Of a stretch of DNA of 64,000 bases, positions 37,717 through 47,144 are shown piece by piece. The notes under the pieces were generated by a model. That model did not search any database and was not told where the DNA came from. It saw only the letters and a program-made list of their open reading frames with translations. The stretch lies in contig JAFROT010000028.1 in the NCBI GenBank assembly GCA_017429525.1, positions 53,751 to 117,750 on the forward strand. The letters are read 5' to 3'. Both the position numbers and the translations under genes were made by a program. The stretch comes from Bacteroidaceae bacterium (GTDB taxonomy: Bacteria; Bacteroidota; Bacteroidia; Bacteroidales; Bacteroidaceae). The stretch's first letter is position 1, and each line of letters begins with the position of its first letter.

Positions 37717-37900
37717 CACGTTGACATCAGGAGCCACCATGAGAGCGAATGTAATCGCCTTGTGTGTGGTTTTTTCTTTCTTAAGGCTATATTCATTTAC
37801 CTGGTTCGCATCTTTCGCTTCCTCATTTACTGTTCTCGCATGCATCTCCTGTTCCGTCAGTAACCATCCACCATATTCTAATAAATACATTCTTACATTT

Positions 37901-40900
37901 ATGATATTATCAGCAAGGCGGTTGCTCACCGCTTTCTTTCTGTTCTTCCTGTTGTTTCCCTTGGCGAAGGCGCAAACGGATTGCACCTCGCTTATTGCCA
38001 ATACAGGTTATGACGGCCTCAGCTTTGCCGGCTGGCAGCAGTCGGGAATGAAACTGCAGACCAATTCAGCCTTTACCCTGAAGGAAGGCTATGCGTACGT
38101 CGAACAATGGGTGGGGAGTCCGAACACGTTGCCCGATCTCTATATCCGTCAACGCCTTACAGGACTGTCCAACGGGCGGTACAGACTTACGGTCGCCGCT
38201 CAACATACCCAGGATAGTCAGGCTGCCGACGGAGGTGTTATCTTTGCCGATTGGGCTGAGACGAAGGTGACGACGGCTGCCGACTACGAACTGACCTTTG
38301 ATGTCCTGACGGGAGAGGTCTTGATTGGTTTTCGGCTGACCGATTCCAAGGCCAATTGGGCGGCATGTGACAACTGGCGCCTGACGCGGATAGGCACGGA
38401 TGTTTCCTATCTTCGCGAAGGCCTCTCTTCACTTGTCGCCAAGGCGCAGACGCTTAGCTCTGCTTCGATGGATGCTGCTGTAAAGGCAAACCTTCAGAAA
38501 GCTATCACCTCGGCTAAAGCCTTGACAACGAGTGGAACGTCTACGACCATCTCTACGGCCGCCACGACGCTCAAAGCGGCTATGCAAGCAGCCGAGCGCA
38601 GCACTTTTGCCATTCGTACATCTTCCTCGGGCGCGGTCCCGACCGTCACGACCGACTCCCGTTATGCTCGTGGTGCCACAACCATCTTCGGGCGTTCGTC
38701 CGTCAGCAGTTCGGCATCCATCCTCGAGCAAGGCTTCTGCTTCAGTCCTACGAATGAGGAACCGACCATAGCCGACCCGCGGACGACGCGTTATGTGGAG
38801 AACGGAGGGCGCATCTATTGCCTCGACAATCTGGAGCCCGCTACCTTATATTATATACGCGCGTACGCGATAACGACCGACCTCAAGGTCGGCTACGGCA
38901 AAGTCATCCGGGCCTACACGCTGCCAAAGGGAAATGTCACCTGGAGTTATGGCAACGAAGGTGGTGGACTCATCGATTCGCGCATCAGCCAGTCGGCAAG
39001 TAGTGTATCAGCCCTTTGGTCGTCGCTCACCAGCATCACGGGTGCCCATCTCAACGTCCATTACGCCTCGGGGACGCCAACAGCCGACTGCTCTTATGGC
39101 GGTTATATTCGTGTCGGGCCTACCGAGAGCTATCAGGCAACAGGCACTTTGCTCCATGAGATGGGGCATGGCATAGGCGTCGGTACGCATAGCACGTATA
39201 CGGGCGACATCCGATCCGAGAGTTCCAGGGGACTTTGGTACGGCAAGCGGGCCACCCGTTTCCTGCAATTCTGGGATAACAGCAACGATGTCCGTCTGAC
39301 GGGCGACGGCACGCATCTCTGGGCAACGAACGCGGCGAACGCTCTCTCTTATACCATCAACGGCGCCTATGAGGACAACCATTCCGATGCCTCGTACTAC
39401 GGTAACTCGCTCCTCATGCAGGCCATCGTCGAGGACGGGCTTGCTCCTGTCGGCGGCAATCTGCAAGGCCTTGCTTATACGCTCGATGTCGACGCCACGA
39501 AGTCGTTTGTCATCACCAGTTCAGACCTCTCGCTCGGTTGCATGAGTTCATTCCTCGTGGACAAAGATGGCAAGCTTCAGACCGTTGCGCTCTCAGCCGA
39601 AGAGGCGCTTCTGCCTGCGAATGGGGCCTTGTGGACGATTGCCTTTGATGTCGCCACCCATACGTATCGCGTTCGCAATCAAGCGTCAGGACGCTTCATT
39701 ACTTACAGCTCATCCAACGCTAACAACAGCTTCATCGCTGCGTCGTCGGCATCAACGGCTTCCAACTTGAGGATTCAACTCTCCTTCGTCGACGTCACGT
39801 TGGGCTCTGGAGATCGTTATGCGACCTACGATTGCTACCATCTGATGCGTCCTACCGTAGAGAGCAATCCTCAGGCTCTCACGTTGTCGACGGCCAACAT
39901 AACGACCTCAACGGCTTTCAGCAATACAAATGCTGCCTCCAGTCAACGTTGGCTCATCCTCGATACTGATGAACTCGCCGAGGCGGCATCAATCTTTGAG
40001 CCTCTGCCCGACTATGGCTACGACCTCACCACGGCCTATGCACCTTATCTCTGTACAGGCAGCCTGAAGGATTGGACCAACAATGGAATGGTCACCAATT
40101 ATGGGAACGGAAGTGCGCCCTATGTCAACAGCCGCGATGGCGCGCGCATTGATTACCCCTTTATCGAACGCTGGGTAGCATCGACAGGTTCGCTTCCCGA
40201 CTCCGACCTCGAGCAGACGATAACCGACCTGCCCGATGGCTACTATTACCTCACGGCCTCGATTATCTCTACGAATCAGAGTAATGCCGACGTCGCCATT
40301 ACAGGCGTCAAGTTCTATGCTCAGGACCAAGGCATGGAAGTGGCTACGGGTAATGGCGAACCTAAGCGATGTGCTCTGCGTGTCAAGGTGACGGGCGGTA
40401 AGCTCACCTACGGTCTCAGCATTCGTTCCACGCCAGCCAACTGGGTGGCTATCGACAACATCCGCCTCTATTTCGATGGTTCTGCCGCCGACTACCTGGC
40501 TCTGGCCACGCCTTGTCAGCCCGTACGCATTCCGCTCGTGAATCCTACGTTTGACGACAACAGTACGTTGGGGTGGGACATGACCAATACTTGGATCCTC
40601 AATTACAATAATGGCCCCGAACACGAGCATTTCAATTGGCCTTATGCCGAATCTTGGGCAAATGCGACGCCACTCGAGAACCGCACCCTCACGCAGACGC
40701 TTGATCTGCCTGCGGGCGTCTATTCGCTTCAGGCTGCTGTTGAGGCTGTTCGTCAGGATCAGCCCGAACTTAGCGTCGGCGGCGTTAGTCTGCGACTCGG
40801 CGACCAACAGGTCGACTGCCACACGGGCGATCGTGCGCCCGAGGTGTATACGGTTGATGCTACGCTCTCGGGCGGCGCTACGACTCTCGGTTTTTATGTC

Positions 40901-41173
40901 AACGCGACCGAAGCCAACTGGGTTGCCATCGACAATCTCGTCCTGCGCTACTACGGGCCGCAACCCTACCTCCGTGGCGATGTCAACCACGACGGCGTTG
41001 TCACGATAGCCGATGTCACGGCCCTCGTCAACATCATCCTCGCGGGCGACGGCCTCACGAACCCATCCGTCGTTTGCTATTCCGACATTAATGCCGACAG
41101 TTCCGTCACGATAGCTGACGTTACGACCCTCGTCAACATCATCCTCGGAACGGAAAAAGGGAACGGAGAATGA
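37901..41173 (+). CDS. Secreted putative zinc metalloprotease with carbohydrate-binding-like repeats and dockerin tail
   Basis: The start at 37901 gives a signal peptide (MILSARRLLTAFFLFFLLFPLAKAQ); the frame extends upstream through the tRNA and is rejected there. The 1090-residue protein has an N-terminal jellyroll module (about 26-165), a helical FIVAR-like stretch (about 168-230), a beta-sandwich, then HEMGHGIGVGTH (H419, E420, H423, H430), a metzincin-like zinc site but with one extra residue before the third His. Two further jellyroll modules follow, each with the AxWVAIDN motif. It ends in two dockerin-like calcium repeats (GDVNHDGVVTIADVTALVNIIL and DINADSSVTIADVTTLV). The substrate is unknown. 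Confidence 0.78.
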   Translation: MILSARRLLTAFFLFFLLFPLAKAQTDCTSLIANTGYDGLSFAGWQQSGMKLQTNSAFTLKEGYAYVEQWVGSPNTLPDLYIRQRLTGLSNGRYRLTVAAQHTQDSQAADGGVIFADWAETKVTTAADYELTFDVLTGEVLIGFRLTDSKANWAACDNWRLTRIGTDVSYLREGLSSLVAKAQTLSSASMDAAVKANLQKAITSAKALTTSGTSTTISTAATTLKAAMQAAERSTFAIRTSSSGAVPTVTTDSRYARGATTIFGRSSVSSSASILEQGFCFSPTNEEPTIADPRTTRYVENGGRIYCLDNLEPATLYYIRAYAITTDLKVGYGKVIRAYTLPKGNVTWSYGNEGGGLIDSRISQSASSVSALWSSLTSITGAHLNVHYASGTPTADCSYGGYIRVGPTESYQATGTLLHEMGHGIGVGTHSTYTGDIRSESSRGLWYGKRATRFLQFWDNSNDVRLTGDGTHLWATNAANALSYTINGAYEDNHSDASYYGNSLLMQAIVEDGLAPVGGNLQGLAYTLDVDATKSFVITSSDLSLGCMSSFLVDKDGKLQTVALSAEEALLPANGALWTIAFDVATHTYRVRNQASGRFITYSSSNANNSFIAASSASTASNLRIQLSFVDVTLGSGDRYATYDCYHLMRPTVESNPQALTLSTANITTSTAFSNTNAASSQRWLILDTDELAEAASIFEPLPDYGYDLTTAYAPYLCTGSLKDWTNNGMVTNYGNGSAPYVNSRDGARIDYPFIERWVASTGSLPDSDLEQTITDLPDGYYYLTASIISTNQSNADVAITGVKFYAQDQGMEVATGNGEPKRCALRVKVTGGKLTYGLSIRSTPANWVAIDNIRLYFDGSAADYLALATPCQPVRIPLVNPTFDDNSTLGWDMTNTWILNYNNGPEHEHFNWPYAESWANATPLENRTLTQTLDLPAGVYSLQAAVEAVRQDQPELSVGGVSLRLGDQQVDCHTGDRAPEVYTVDATLSGGATTLGFYVNATEANWVAIDNLVLRYYGPQPYLRGDVNHDGVVTIADVTALVNIILAGDGLTNPSVVCYSDINADSSVTIADVTTLVNIILGTEKGNGE

Positions 41174-41259
41174 CGAGGACAGGAATAGACAGATGGTTCA
41201 ATCGCGGCGCATAAATGATTAATTACTAATTCGTAAACGAGTAAATAGTAAATGAAGAG

Positions 41260-42063
41260 ATGAACAGTACGATCGTTAGAAAGAGTTGGACAGCAGCCTT
41301 CTTGTTGCTGCTGGCTATCCCGTCATTCTCGAAGTTGTCTGCTCAAGAGCGACGCACGCACGAAGTGGGCATTATCGCGCATCGTGGTTATTGGCGTACT
41401 GCGGGCTCCAGCCAGAATTCGCGCGTCTCGTTGCAGAAAGCTCAGGATCTCGACCTCTTCGGCTCTGAGATTGATGTCTGGTTGACGACGGACGGCGTAG
41501 TCATGGTGAATCACGACAACAAGTACGACGGCGTAGTCCTCGAGAAGAGCACGTCCGACGTCTGCCGCCAGCTGGTCCTCAGTAACGGCGAGTTCATGCC
41601 TACGCTTCCTGAGCTGCTTGAGCTCATAGCCACGCGTCCGAGCGGCACTAAGCTGATCATCGAAGTCAAGCCTCATAGCACCCCCGAGCGTGATCGTGCG
41701 GCAGCTGACTCTGCGATGGCACTCGTTCGTCGCTATGGCCTTGAGCGTGAGGTCGAATATATCTCGTTTAGCCTACATGCATGCAATCGTCTCGTACAGA
41801 ACGATGCGAAGGCCAAGGTCGCCTATCTCAACGGGGACAAAGCGCCCGCAGAATTGCATGCGCTCGGCCATGCGGGCATCGACTATCATGTGAACGCCTT
41901 CCGTAAGCATCCCGAATGGGTGGCCGAGGCACATGCGCTGGGCATGTACGTCAACGTCTGGACAGTCGATGACGAGGCCTCCATCCAGGAGATGATTCGT
42001 TTAGGCGTGGACTACATCACGACGAACGAACCCGTCAGGACGCGTCGGCTGATAGCTCGATGA
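41260..42063 (+). CDS. Glycerophosphodiester phosphodiesterase family protein
   Basis: The 267-residue protein has a signal peptide and the GDPD TIM-barrel signatures: AHRGYW (catalytic His), GSEIDVWLT (metal Glu and Asp), VNHDN (second His) and LIIEVKP. The usual PEN motif is SQN here, a variant I have also seen in Bacteroidales GDPDs. It ends with VNVWTVDDE and DYITTNEP, typical of the family. It cleaves glycerophosphodiesters to glycerol-3-phosphate and alcohol in the periplasm. It lies 86 bases after the metalloprotease, so co-transcription is possible. Confidence 0.85.
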   Translation: MNSTIVRKSWTAAFLLLLAIPSFSKLSAQERRTHEVGIIAHRGYWRTAGSSQNSRVSLQKAQDLDLFGSEIDVWLTTDGVVMVNHDNKYDGVVLEKSTSDVCRQLVLSNGEFMPTLPELLELIATRPSGTKLIIEVKPHSTPERDRAAADSAMALVRRYGLEREVEYISFSLHACNRLVQNDAKAKVAYLNGDKAPAELHALGHAGIDYHVNAFRKHPEWVAEAHALGMYVNVWTVDDEASIQEMIRLGVDYITTNEPVRTRRLIAR

Positions 42064-42138
42064 GTCAGCACCCGATGGGCGGAGTACCTATTTATCTGCG
42101 AAAAAGTTCCTCCCGTACGTGAAAAAAGATGAAATCTT

Positions 42139-42168
42139 TTGCACCTTCCGCGAAAAAGCGTACCTTTG
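42139..42168 (+). promoter_or_regulatory. Promoter of the epimerase gene (TTG, N19, TACCTTTG)
   Basis: TTG at 42139-42141, a 19-base spacer and TACCTTTG at 42161-42168 lie 45 bases upstream of the ATG at 42214, fixing the start downstream of the longer open frame. Confidence 0.65.
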
Positions 42169-42213
42169 CGGTCGCAAACAGGTTTTATTAACTTTATAAA
42201 CAAATTTCTTACA

Positions 42214-42627
42214 ATGAAAATCTCTAAGATTGAACATCTTGGCATCGCCGTGCAGAGCATCGACGAGGTATTGCCTTATTTCGAGAATGTACTGGGCCTG
42301 AAGTGCTACAAGACTGAAGTGGTCGAGGACCAGAAGGTGAAGACTGCTTTCCTGAAGGTGGGCGAAGTGAAGCTGGAACTTCTGGAGCCGACTTGCCCCG
42401 AGAGCACCATCCAGAAGTGGCTTGACAAGGGCAACAAGGGCATCCATCACATGGCTTTCTGCATCGAGGACGGCGTAGCCAACGCTCTGGCTGAGGTCAG
42501 CGAGAAGGGCATCCGTCTCATCGACGAGGCTCCCCGCAAGGGCGCTGATGGTCTGCAGATTGCGTTCCTCCACCCGAAATCAACGGTCGGCATCCTTACG
42601 GAGCTCTGCGAAGACCCCAACAAGTAA
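42214..42627 (+). CDS. mce: Methylmalonyl-CoA epimerase
   Basis: The start at 42214 (MKISKIEHLGIAV) follows the promoter and matches the family N-terminus. The 137-residue vicinal-oxygen-chelate protein has metal-binding IEHLGIAV (His), the central ELLEP (Glu) and GIHHMAFCIED (His), with the C-terminal STVGILTELCE (Glu). It interconverts the epimers of methylmalonyl-CoA in propionate/succinate metabolism. The carboxyl-transferase genes that often follow it in Bacteroidota are absent here; a rhamnogalacturonan lyase gene comes next. Confidence 0.93.
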   Translation: MKISKIEHLGIAVQSIDEVLPYFENVLGLKCYKTEVVEDQKVKTAFLKVGEVKLELLEPTCPESTIQKWLDKGNKGIHHMAFCIEDGVANALAEVSEKGIRLIDEAPRKGADGLQIAFLHPKSTVGILTELCEDPNK

Positions 42628-42682
42628 GTAAGCACTTACCCTTTAGCCCATAACTGGGCAGGACGATACGTCCAAAGACATT

Positions 42683-42727
42683 GAAAGACACTTCCCACTT
42701 GCATATGCGATGCGAGGAGTGTCTTTC
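42683..42727 (+). terminator. Probable terminator downstream of mce
   Basis: A 10-base perfect stem GAAAGACACT (42683-42692) / AGTGTCTTTC (42718-42727), followed by TTCTTGTCTTG, lies 55 bases after the epimerase stop and before the lyase start at 42801. The T-run is broken, so it may be leaky. Confidence 0.5.
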
Positions 42728-42800
42728 TTCTTGTCTTGTTGATCTCACTCATCTCACTTCATCTCATTTCACATCCTTTCACCTGCTTCTTTCTTCTCGT

Positions 42801-45800
42801 ATGCGTAAGTCGTTTCTCTTCAGCCTTCTCGCTTTTTTATTCACTCTTTCCGTCCAGGCCCAGCGTCCGACCGATTCGCTCGACCGTGGCCTTGTAGCCG
42901 TAGAACTGAAGAGCGGCGTCTTCGTCAGCTGGCGCGTTCAGTCCGACGAGTACTATGGCGTTACTTATAACCTCTATAGGGATGGCGTCAAGCTGAATGA
43001 GCAACCGCTCTCGGTCTCCAACTATACCGATGCGAGCGGTAGAGCCGGCAATAGCTATTCCGTTCGTGCTGTAGTGAATGGCGTAGAGCAAGCGGCTTGC
43101 ACCCCCGTTCAGCCCTGGACGACGGGACGCATCGACACGAGCAATAAAGTCCCTTTCCCTTGCCCCGCCTACAAATACATTAGGATGAAGGATGTAGTGG
43201 ATCGCACGGGCACTACTGTCTGGTCGGCTTCGACGGGTACACCTGTCTTCACGCAGAACTATACGCTCAACGATGTCTCCTTAGGCGACCTCAACGGCGA
43301 CGGCCGTATCGACTTGCTCGTGAAACGCATCAATCAGACCGATGCCGATAACGGTTACCTCGAGGCCAATACTACGGCCTACACCATCCTCGAGGCCTAC
43401 GAACTTGATGGCAACCGTCTCTGGTGGATAGACTGCGGCCCCAATATGGTCAGCATGAATTGTACGGAGTTGAACGCCGTCTGCTACGACTGGGACGAGG
43501 ACGGGAAGGCTGAGGTCCTGCTGCGGGGAGCCGACAACATGATCATTCATATGGCCGACGGCGCCACTTATCCTGTCGGCAACGCGGCGGTCAATACGCG
43601 TGGAGCCCTCAGCACGCACACTAATGCGCAGTATGAATGGACGCACACGGGGGCTGAGTACCTCATCTATCTGAACGGGCAGACGGGCCGCCCGTATTGG
43701 GTCAAGGACTATCCGCTTCCCCGACTGGAGAGCGGCGAGAGTTCGGAGAAATCGGCTTGGGGCGACGACTATGGCCATCGCTCGAGCAAATACTTCATGG
43801 GCGCTCCGTTCCTCGACGGTCGCCACGCCAGCATCTTCCTGGCTCGAGGCATCTATACGCGGCATAAGATGATTGCCTATGATGTCAATCCGTCGACGCA
43901 CGAGTTGACCGAGCGTTGGCGATGGACCTGCAACACATCCGGCAGCCCTTGGTACGGACAGGGCAATCATAACTATAGCGTGGCGGATGTCGACGGCGAC
44001 GGCTGCGACGAGATAATCTACGGCTCCATGGTGATTGACAACAACGGCCGTGGCCTCTCGACGACGGGCCTCGGGCATGGCGATGCGCTCCACGTCGGCG
44101 ACCTCGACCCCTTCCGCAAGGGCATGGAGGTCTTCGCTTGTAATGAGGATAAACCGAACAACAACTACCGCAACGCTACGACCTCCGAGCTTTACTATCG
44201 CGATATCGGAACGGGCGACGACGGCCGTGCGATGGCTGGCAATTTCACGAACAACTATCCGGGCAGCATCGGCATGTCCACACAGCCCAGCGTAATCTCC
44301 CTGGCGGCCGACCAGACGATTGAGGGATGGGTGAACAATTGGAATGACAGAACGCCCGACCCTGCCGCGTTGAATTTCCGAATATATTGGGACGGCGACC
44401 TGCTCGACGAGAGCGTGAACAGCCCTGGTACGGAGCGCGAGTGCATCGTTCTGAAAGCTGGCTACGGCCGATTGATTCAGACGGGAGGCGTGGCTATGAC
44501 CAACGACTCCAAGAACAATCCTTGTGCGCAGGGCGACATCCTCGGCGACTGGCGCGAGGAACTCATCCTTCGCTCGACGGACAATGCCGAGTTGCGCATC
44601 TACACGACTACCGACGCGACCGTCTATCGGATGCCTTCGCTATGGTATGATCATGCCTATCGCCAGGCGATGGTCTGGCAACCCCTTGGCTACAATCAGC
44701 CGCCGCACGTCAGTTATTTCGTTGGCGAGATGGAGGATCTGACCGTAGCACCACCCCCGTTGACCAACTCCGGACGTAAAGAACTGGCAGCTAACGGCGT
44801 CATCACTTCTGCTTCCGACGGTCAGCACGTGATGGTGTGCGACGGCGGCAATATAGGAATCGACGAGGGTGGGGTTAGCCCTGCCGTCCTGACGATGAAC
44901 GTCCGCTCTACCGTCTCGGGCAATGACAACAACGCCAACATCAGCTACAGTTACTCAACGTGTCAGCTGGGCGCCACCATCAACGGCACCACCTACAAGG
45001 GCGACCTTACAGGCGCGATGCGCCTGATCAAGCAGGGCGACGGCTTGCTCAAGCTGACGGCTCGCACCTTCACGTATACGGGACCGACCGACATCTGGGC
45101 AGGCTCCGTCTACTTCCGCGGTACGCTCGAGTCCAGCCCCGTATGGATGAATCGCCATACCTCCCTCTACACGGCCGCCATCTACCATCGCGCCTTGACG
45201 ATGGAGTATGGCGCTGCGCTCTATCCCAGCTATAATGCTACGACGGCAACGGCCCTCGACTATGCCACCGCCACTATCGACACGCTCAACCTGCACGAGG
45301 GGGCCCGCGTCGTGCTTCAGCTCTCAGCTGGCGAGAGCGATGCCATCGTCGTCCGGCAGCTGAACCTGCGCAAGCGTTCGTGGTCGTATGGTCCCAAGTA
45401 CTTGGCCCCTGTCTTTGAGATTCGCAGCACCACTCCCTTAGCCGACGGAATGTACCGGCTCGGCACGCTCCAGGCAGTAGGGCAGGGGAGCCTTGAGGAC
45501 ATCGTCATCGAGTGTCCGAACCTGCTCAACAGCGCGAGCGATCTGCGAATCGTCTGCGAGAACAGCAAACTCTATCTCGTCGTAGGCGAATACGTTGAGC
45601 CCGATGAACGCGACACCTCATTCTATGAGATGGTCTATGAACTCGACTTCGAACAAGAGAGCGCGGACAATTATGGCTTCCGCATAGCTGCTGGTGGCGT
45701 CGGAGTGATGAGACGAGAGACGTTAAGCGACGAGAGTCACTACTTCCATATTTATTTGGACAATAACAACGACCGCATCGTCAATCTCTCCCTGGCCGAC

Positions 45801-46415
45801 AATCCGCTCTTCGCGACCGCTAACGACTATCAGTTTGAGTTTGACCTTGCGTGGGTCGGAAGCAATCAGAACGCCAGCACAACGACCGTCATAGGGAGCA
45901 ACGGCACGCTCTTTACCATCACGCTTGGCGCTTGGGCTTCGGAGGCTACCGTTACCGATATGAACGGTCAGGCGATTGGCACGTTTGCTGTCAGTCCCTA
46001 CGTGAAGAATGTCACGCTATCTGCTGATTACCAACCTGCTCAATGGAATCACTTCGTCGTCACGGCTAATGCTGACGAAGGTGTCCTGCTGAGCGTTTAT
46101 CACGAGGGCGTTCCCGTCATGGATAAAGTTCAGATTAGCCCGACGTTCGACACCGTGGCCTCTATCAGCAACAAACTCGGCCGCTACTACTCGCATGTCG
46201 GCTTCGACAACCTGCGCCTCTCCTACAAATGTGCAGGCCTTGGCGACGTCAACCTCGACGGCGTCATCACGATAGCCGACGTGACGGCGCTCGTGAACAT
46301 CATCCTGGGTAATTCGTCCGCCATCTGCTCCCAAAAAGCCGCTGATGTCAACGAGGACGGCACGACGACGATTGCCGACGTGACCGCCTTGGTCAACAAA
46401 ATCCTGGCACGGTAG
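42801..46415 (+). CDS. Rhamnogalacturonan lyase (PL11) with dockerin tail
   Basis: The start at 42801 gives a signal peptide (MRKSFLFSLLAFLFTLSVQAQ); the open frame upstream is not signal-like. The 1204-residue protein matches the PL11 beta-propeller lyase over about residues 25-660 (YNLYRDGVKLNEQPL; NDVSLGDLNGDGRIDLLVKR; QGNHNYSVADVDGDGCDEIIYG; QGDILGDWREELILRS), with repeated DxDGD calcium loops. A beta-helical or lectin-like middle and a LamG-like module (about 960-1130) follow. It ends with two dockerin-like repeats (GDVNLDGVITIADVTALVNIIL and DVNEDGTTTIADVTALVNKIL). It would cleave the rhamnogalacturonan I backbone of pectin outside the cell. Confidence 0.9.
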   Translation: MRKSFLFSLLAFLFTLSVQAQRPTDSLDRGLVAVELKSGVFVSWRVQSDEYYGVTYNLYRDGVKLNEQPLSVSNYTDASGRAGNSYSVRAVVNGVEQAACTPVQPWTTGRIDTSNKVPFPCPAYKYIRMKDVVDRTGTTVWSASTGTPVFTQNYTLNDVSLGDLNGDGRIDLLVKRINQTDADNGYLEANTTAYTILEAYELDGNRLWWIDCGPNMVSMNCTELNAVCYDWDEDGKAEVLLRGADNMIIHMADGATYPVGNAAVNTRGALSTHTNAQYEWTHTGAEYLIYLNGQTGRPYWVKDYPLPRLESGESSEKSAWGDDYGHRSSKYFMGAPFLDGRHASIFLARGIYTRHKMIAYDVNPSTHELTERWRWTCNTSGSPWYGQGNHNYSVADVDGDGCDEIIYGSMVIDNNGRGLSTTGLGHGDALHVGDLDPFRKGMEVFACNEDKPNNNYRNATTSELYYRDIGTGDDGRAMAGNFTNNYPGSIGMSTQPSVISLAADQTIEGWVNNWNDRTPDPAALNFRIYWDGDLLDESVNSPGTERECIVLKAGYGRLIQTGGVAMTNDSKNNPCAQGDILGDWREELILRSTDNAELRIYTTTDATVYRMPSLWYDHAYRQAMVWQPLGYNQPPHVSYFVGEMEDLTVAPPPLTNSGRKELAANGVITSASDGQHVMVCDGGNIGIDEGGVSPAVLTMNVRSTVSGNDNNANISYSYSTCQLGATINGTTYKGDLTGAMRLIKQGDGLLKLTARTFTYTGPTDIWAGSVYFRGTLESSPVWMNRHTSLYTAAIYHRALTMEYGAALYPSYNATTATALDYATATIDTLNLHEGARVVLQLSAGESDAIVVRQLNLRKRSWSYGPKYLAPVFEIRSTTPLADGMYRLGTLQAVGQGSLEDIVIECPNLLNSASDLRIVCENSKLYLVVGEYVEPDERDTSFYEMVYELDFEQESADNYGFRIAAGGVGVMRRETLSDESHYFHIYLDNNNDRIVNLSLADNPLFATANDYQFEFDLAWVGSNQNASTTTVIGSNGTLFTITLGAWASEATVTDMNGQAIGTFAVSPYVKNVTLSADYQPAQWNHFVVTANADEGVLLSVYHEGVPVMDKVQISPTFDTVASISNKLGRYYSHVGFDNLRLSYKCAGLGDVNLDGVITIADVTALVNIILGNSSAICSQKAADVNEDGTTTIADVTALVNKILAR

Positions 46416-46440
46416 TTCCGCGATAATCAGCGTCCAGCCT

Positions 46441-46590
46441 GCGTCCATTCGTTCGGCCCTACACGTATATTCGTTCGGCCCTACACGTATAGTCGCTCAG
46501 CCTCACACATATAGTCGCTCAGCCTTACGCATATATACGCTCAGCCTCACACGTATATATGTGCAGCCCTACACATATATATGTGTTCAT
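46441..46590 (+). repeat. 22-bp-period tandem array, family A site 3
   Basis: Six 22-base units run from 46459 to 46590 with a partial one before them. The units near the lyase gene are degenerate (CTACACGTATATTCG) and those toward panD are closest to the core (CACACGTATATATGTG). The connector between cores is CAGCC or CGGCC plus a few bases, as in the arrays at 6486 and 62229. It lies in the convergent spacer between the PL11 gene and panD. Confidence 0.9.
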
Positions 46591-46669
46591 CGTTCGGTCG
46601 CGACCGAATAACCCTTTCATCTATATGTTTCCGTTGATTTGGCGGATTGTTGCTCAAGTTTGATACAAA

Positions 46670-46711
46670 TAAAAAAGCCCAAGCCATTGTTGGCTTGAGC
46701 TTGATGGGCTT
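46670..46711 (-). terminator. Rho-independent terminator of panD
   Basis: On the minus strand an outer stem AAGCCC/GGGCTT (46675-46680 with 46706-46711) encloses AAGCCA/TGGCTT, then a T-rich run (TTTTTTATTTG). It lies 63 bases after the panD stop. Bases 46591-46669 show no gene. Confidence 0.75.
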
Positions 46712-46773
46712 AATGGGATGGGCGGACTCAATGGTAGGGCAGATGCCTGCTATCGTAGAGGCCACCGATGCAC

Positions 46774-47124
46774 TCAGTCGACCAAATGGTTATCGGCCGT
46801 TGGGAAGATCACTTTCGGCTTGAACGTGCGGGCCTCTTCGAGGTCCATCATCGCATAGGACATGATGATGACGACGTCGCCCACCTGGACCTTGCGGGCA
46901 GCAGCTCCGTTCAGGCAGATGCATCCGCTTGCGCGGGGACCTGTAATGATGTAGGTGTCGAAGCGTTCGCCATTGTTGTTGTTGACGATATGAACGCGCT
47001 CACCTGCGATGAGGCCTGCGGCATCCATCAGGTCTTCGTCGATGGTGATGCTACCCATGTAATGCAGGTTGGCCTCCGTGACGGTGGCGCAATGTATCTT
47101 GGATTTAAGAACTTCTATGAGCAT
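46774..47124 (-). CDS. panD: Aspartate 1-decarboxylase
   Basis: The 116-residue proenzyme has the self-cleavage Gly24-Ser25 site (YMGSITID), which leaves a pyruvoyl group, and the conserved [20 protein letters not shown]. It makes beta-alanine from aspartate for pantothenate synthesis. It follows panC by 20 bases on the same strand, so the two form an operon. panB is not in this window. Confidence 0.96.
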   Translation of the reverse strand: MLIEVLKSKIHCATVTEANLHYMGSITIDEDLMDAAGLIAGERVHIVNNNNGERFDTYIITGPRASGCICLNGAAARKVQVGDVVIIMSYAMMDLEEARTFKPKVIFPTADNHLVD

Positions 47125-47144
47125 TGCTTAACGTTTATTTCACT

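Noticed and set aside
37439-37900. N-terminal extension of the metalloprotease gene
   Set aside because: The extension runs through the nhaD/tRNA promoters and the whole tRNA-Gly gene; the signal peptide begins at 37901.
38848-38862. Extra copy of the 22-bp core inside the metalloprotease gene
   Set aside because: TATATACGCGCGTAC is only a short chance match within a coding sequence, with no CAGCC connector or tandem copy.
39989-40990. 333-residue minus-strand frame
   Set aside because: It is antisense to the dockerin-tailed metalloprotease, which has a signal peptide, zinc motif and repeats in the opposite frame.
46547-46765. 72-residue minus-strand protein after panD
   Set aside because: It covers the panD terminator and two repeat units; no independent evidence of coding.
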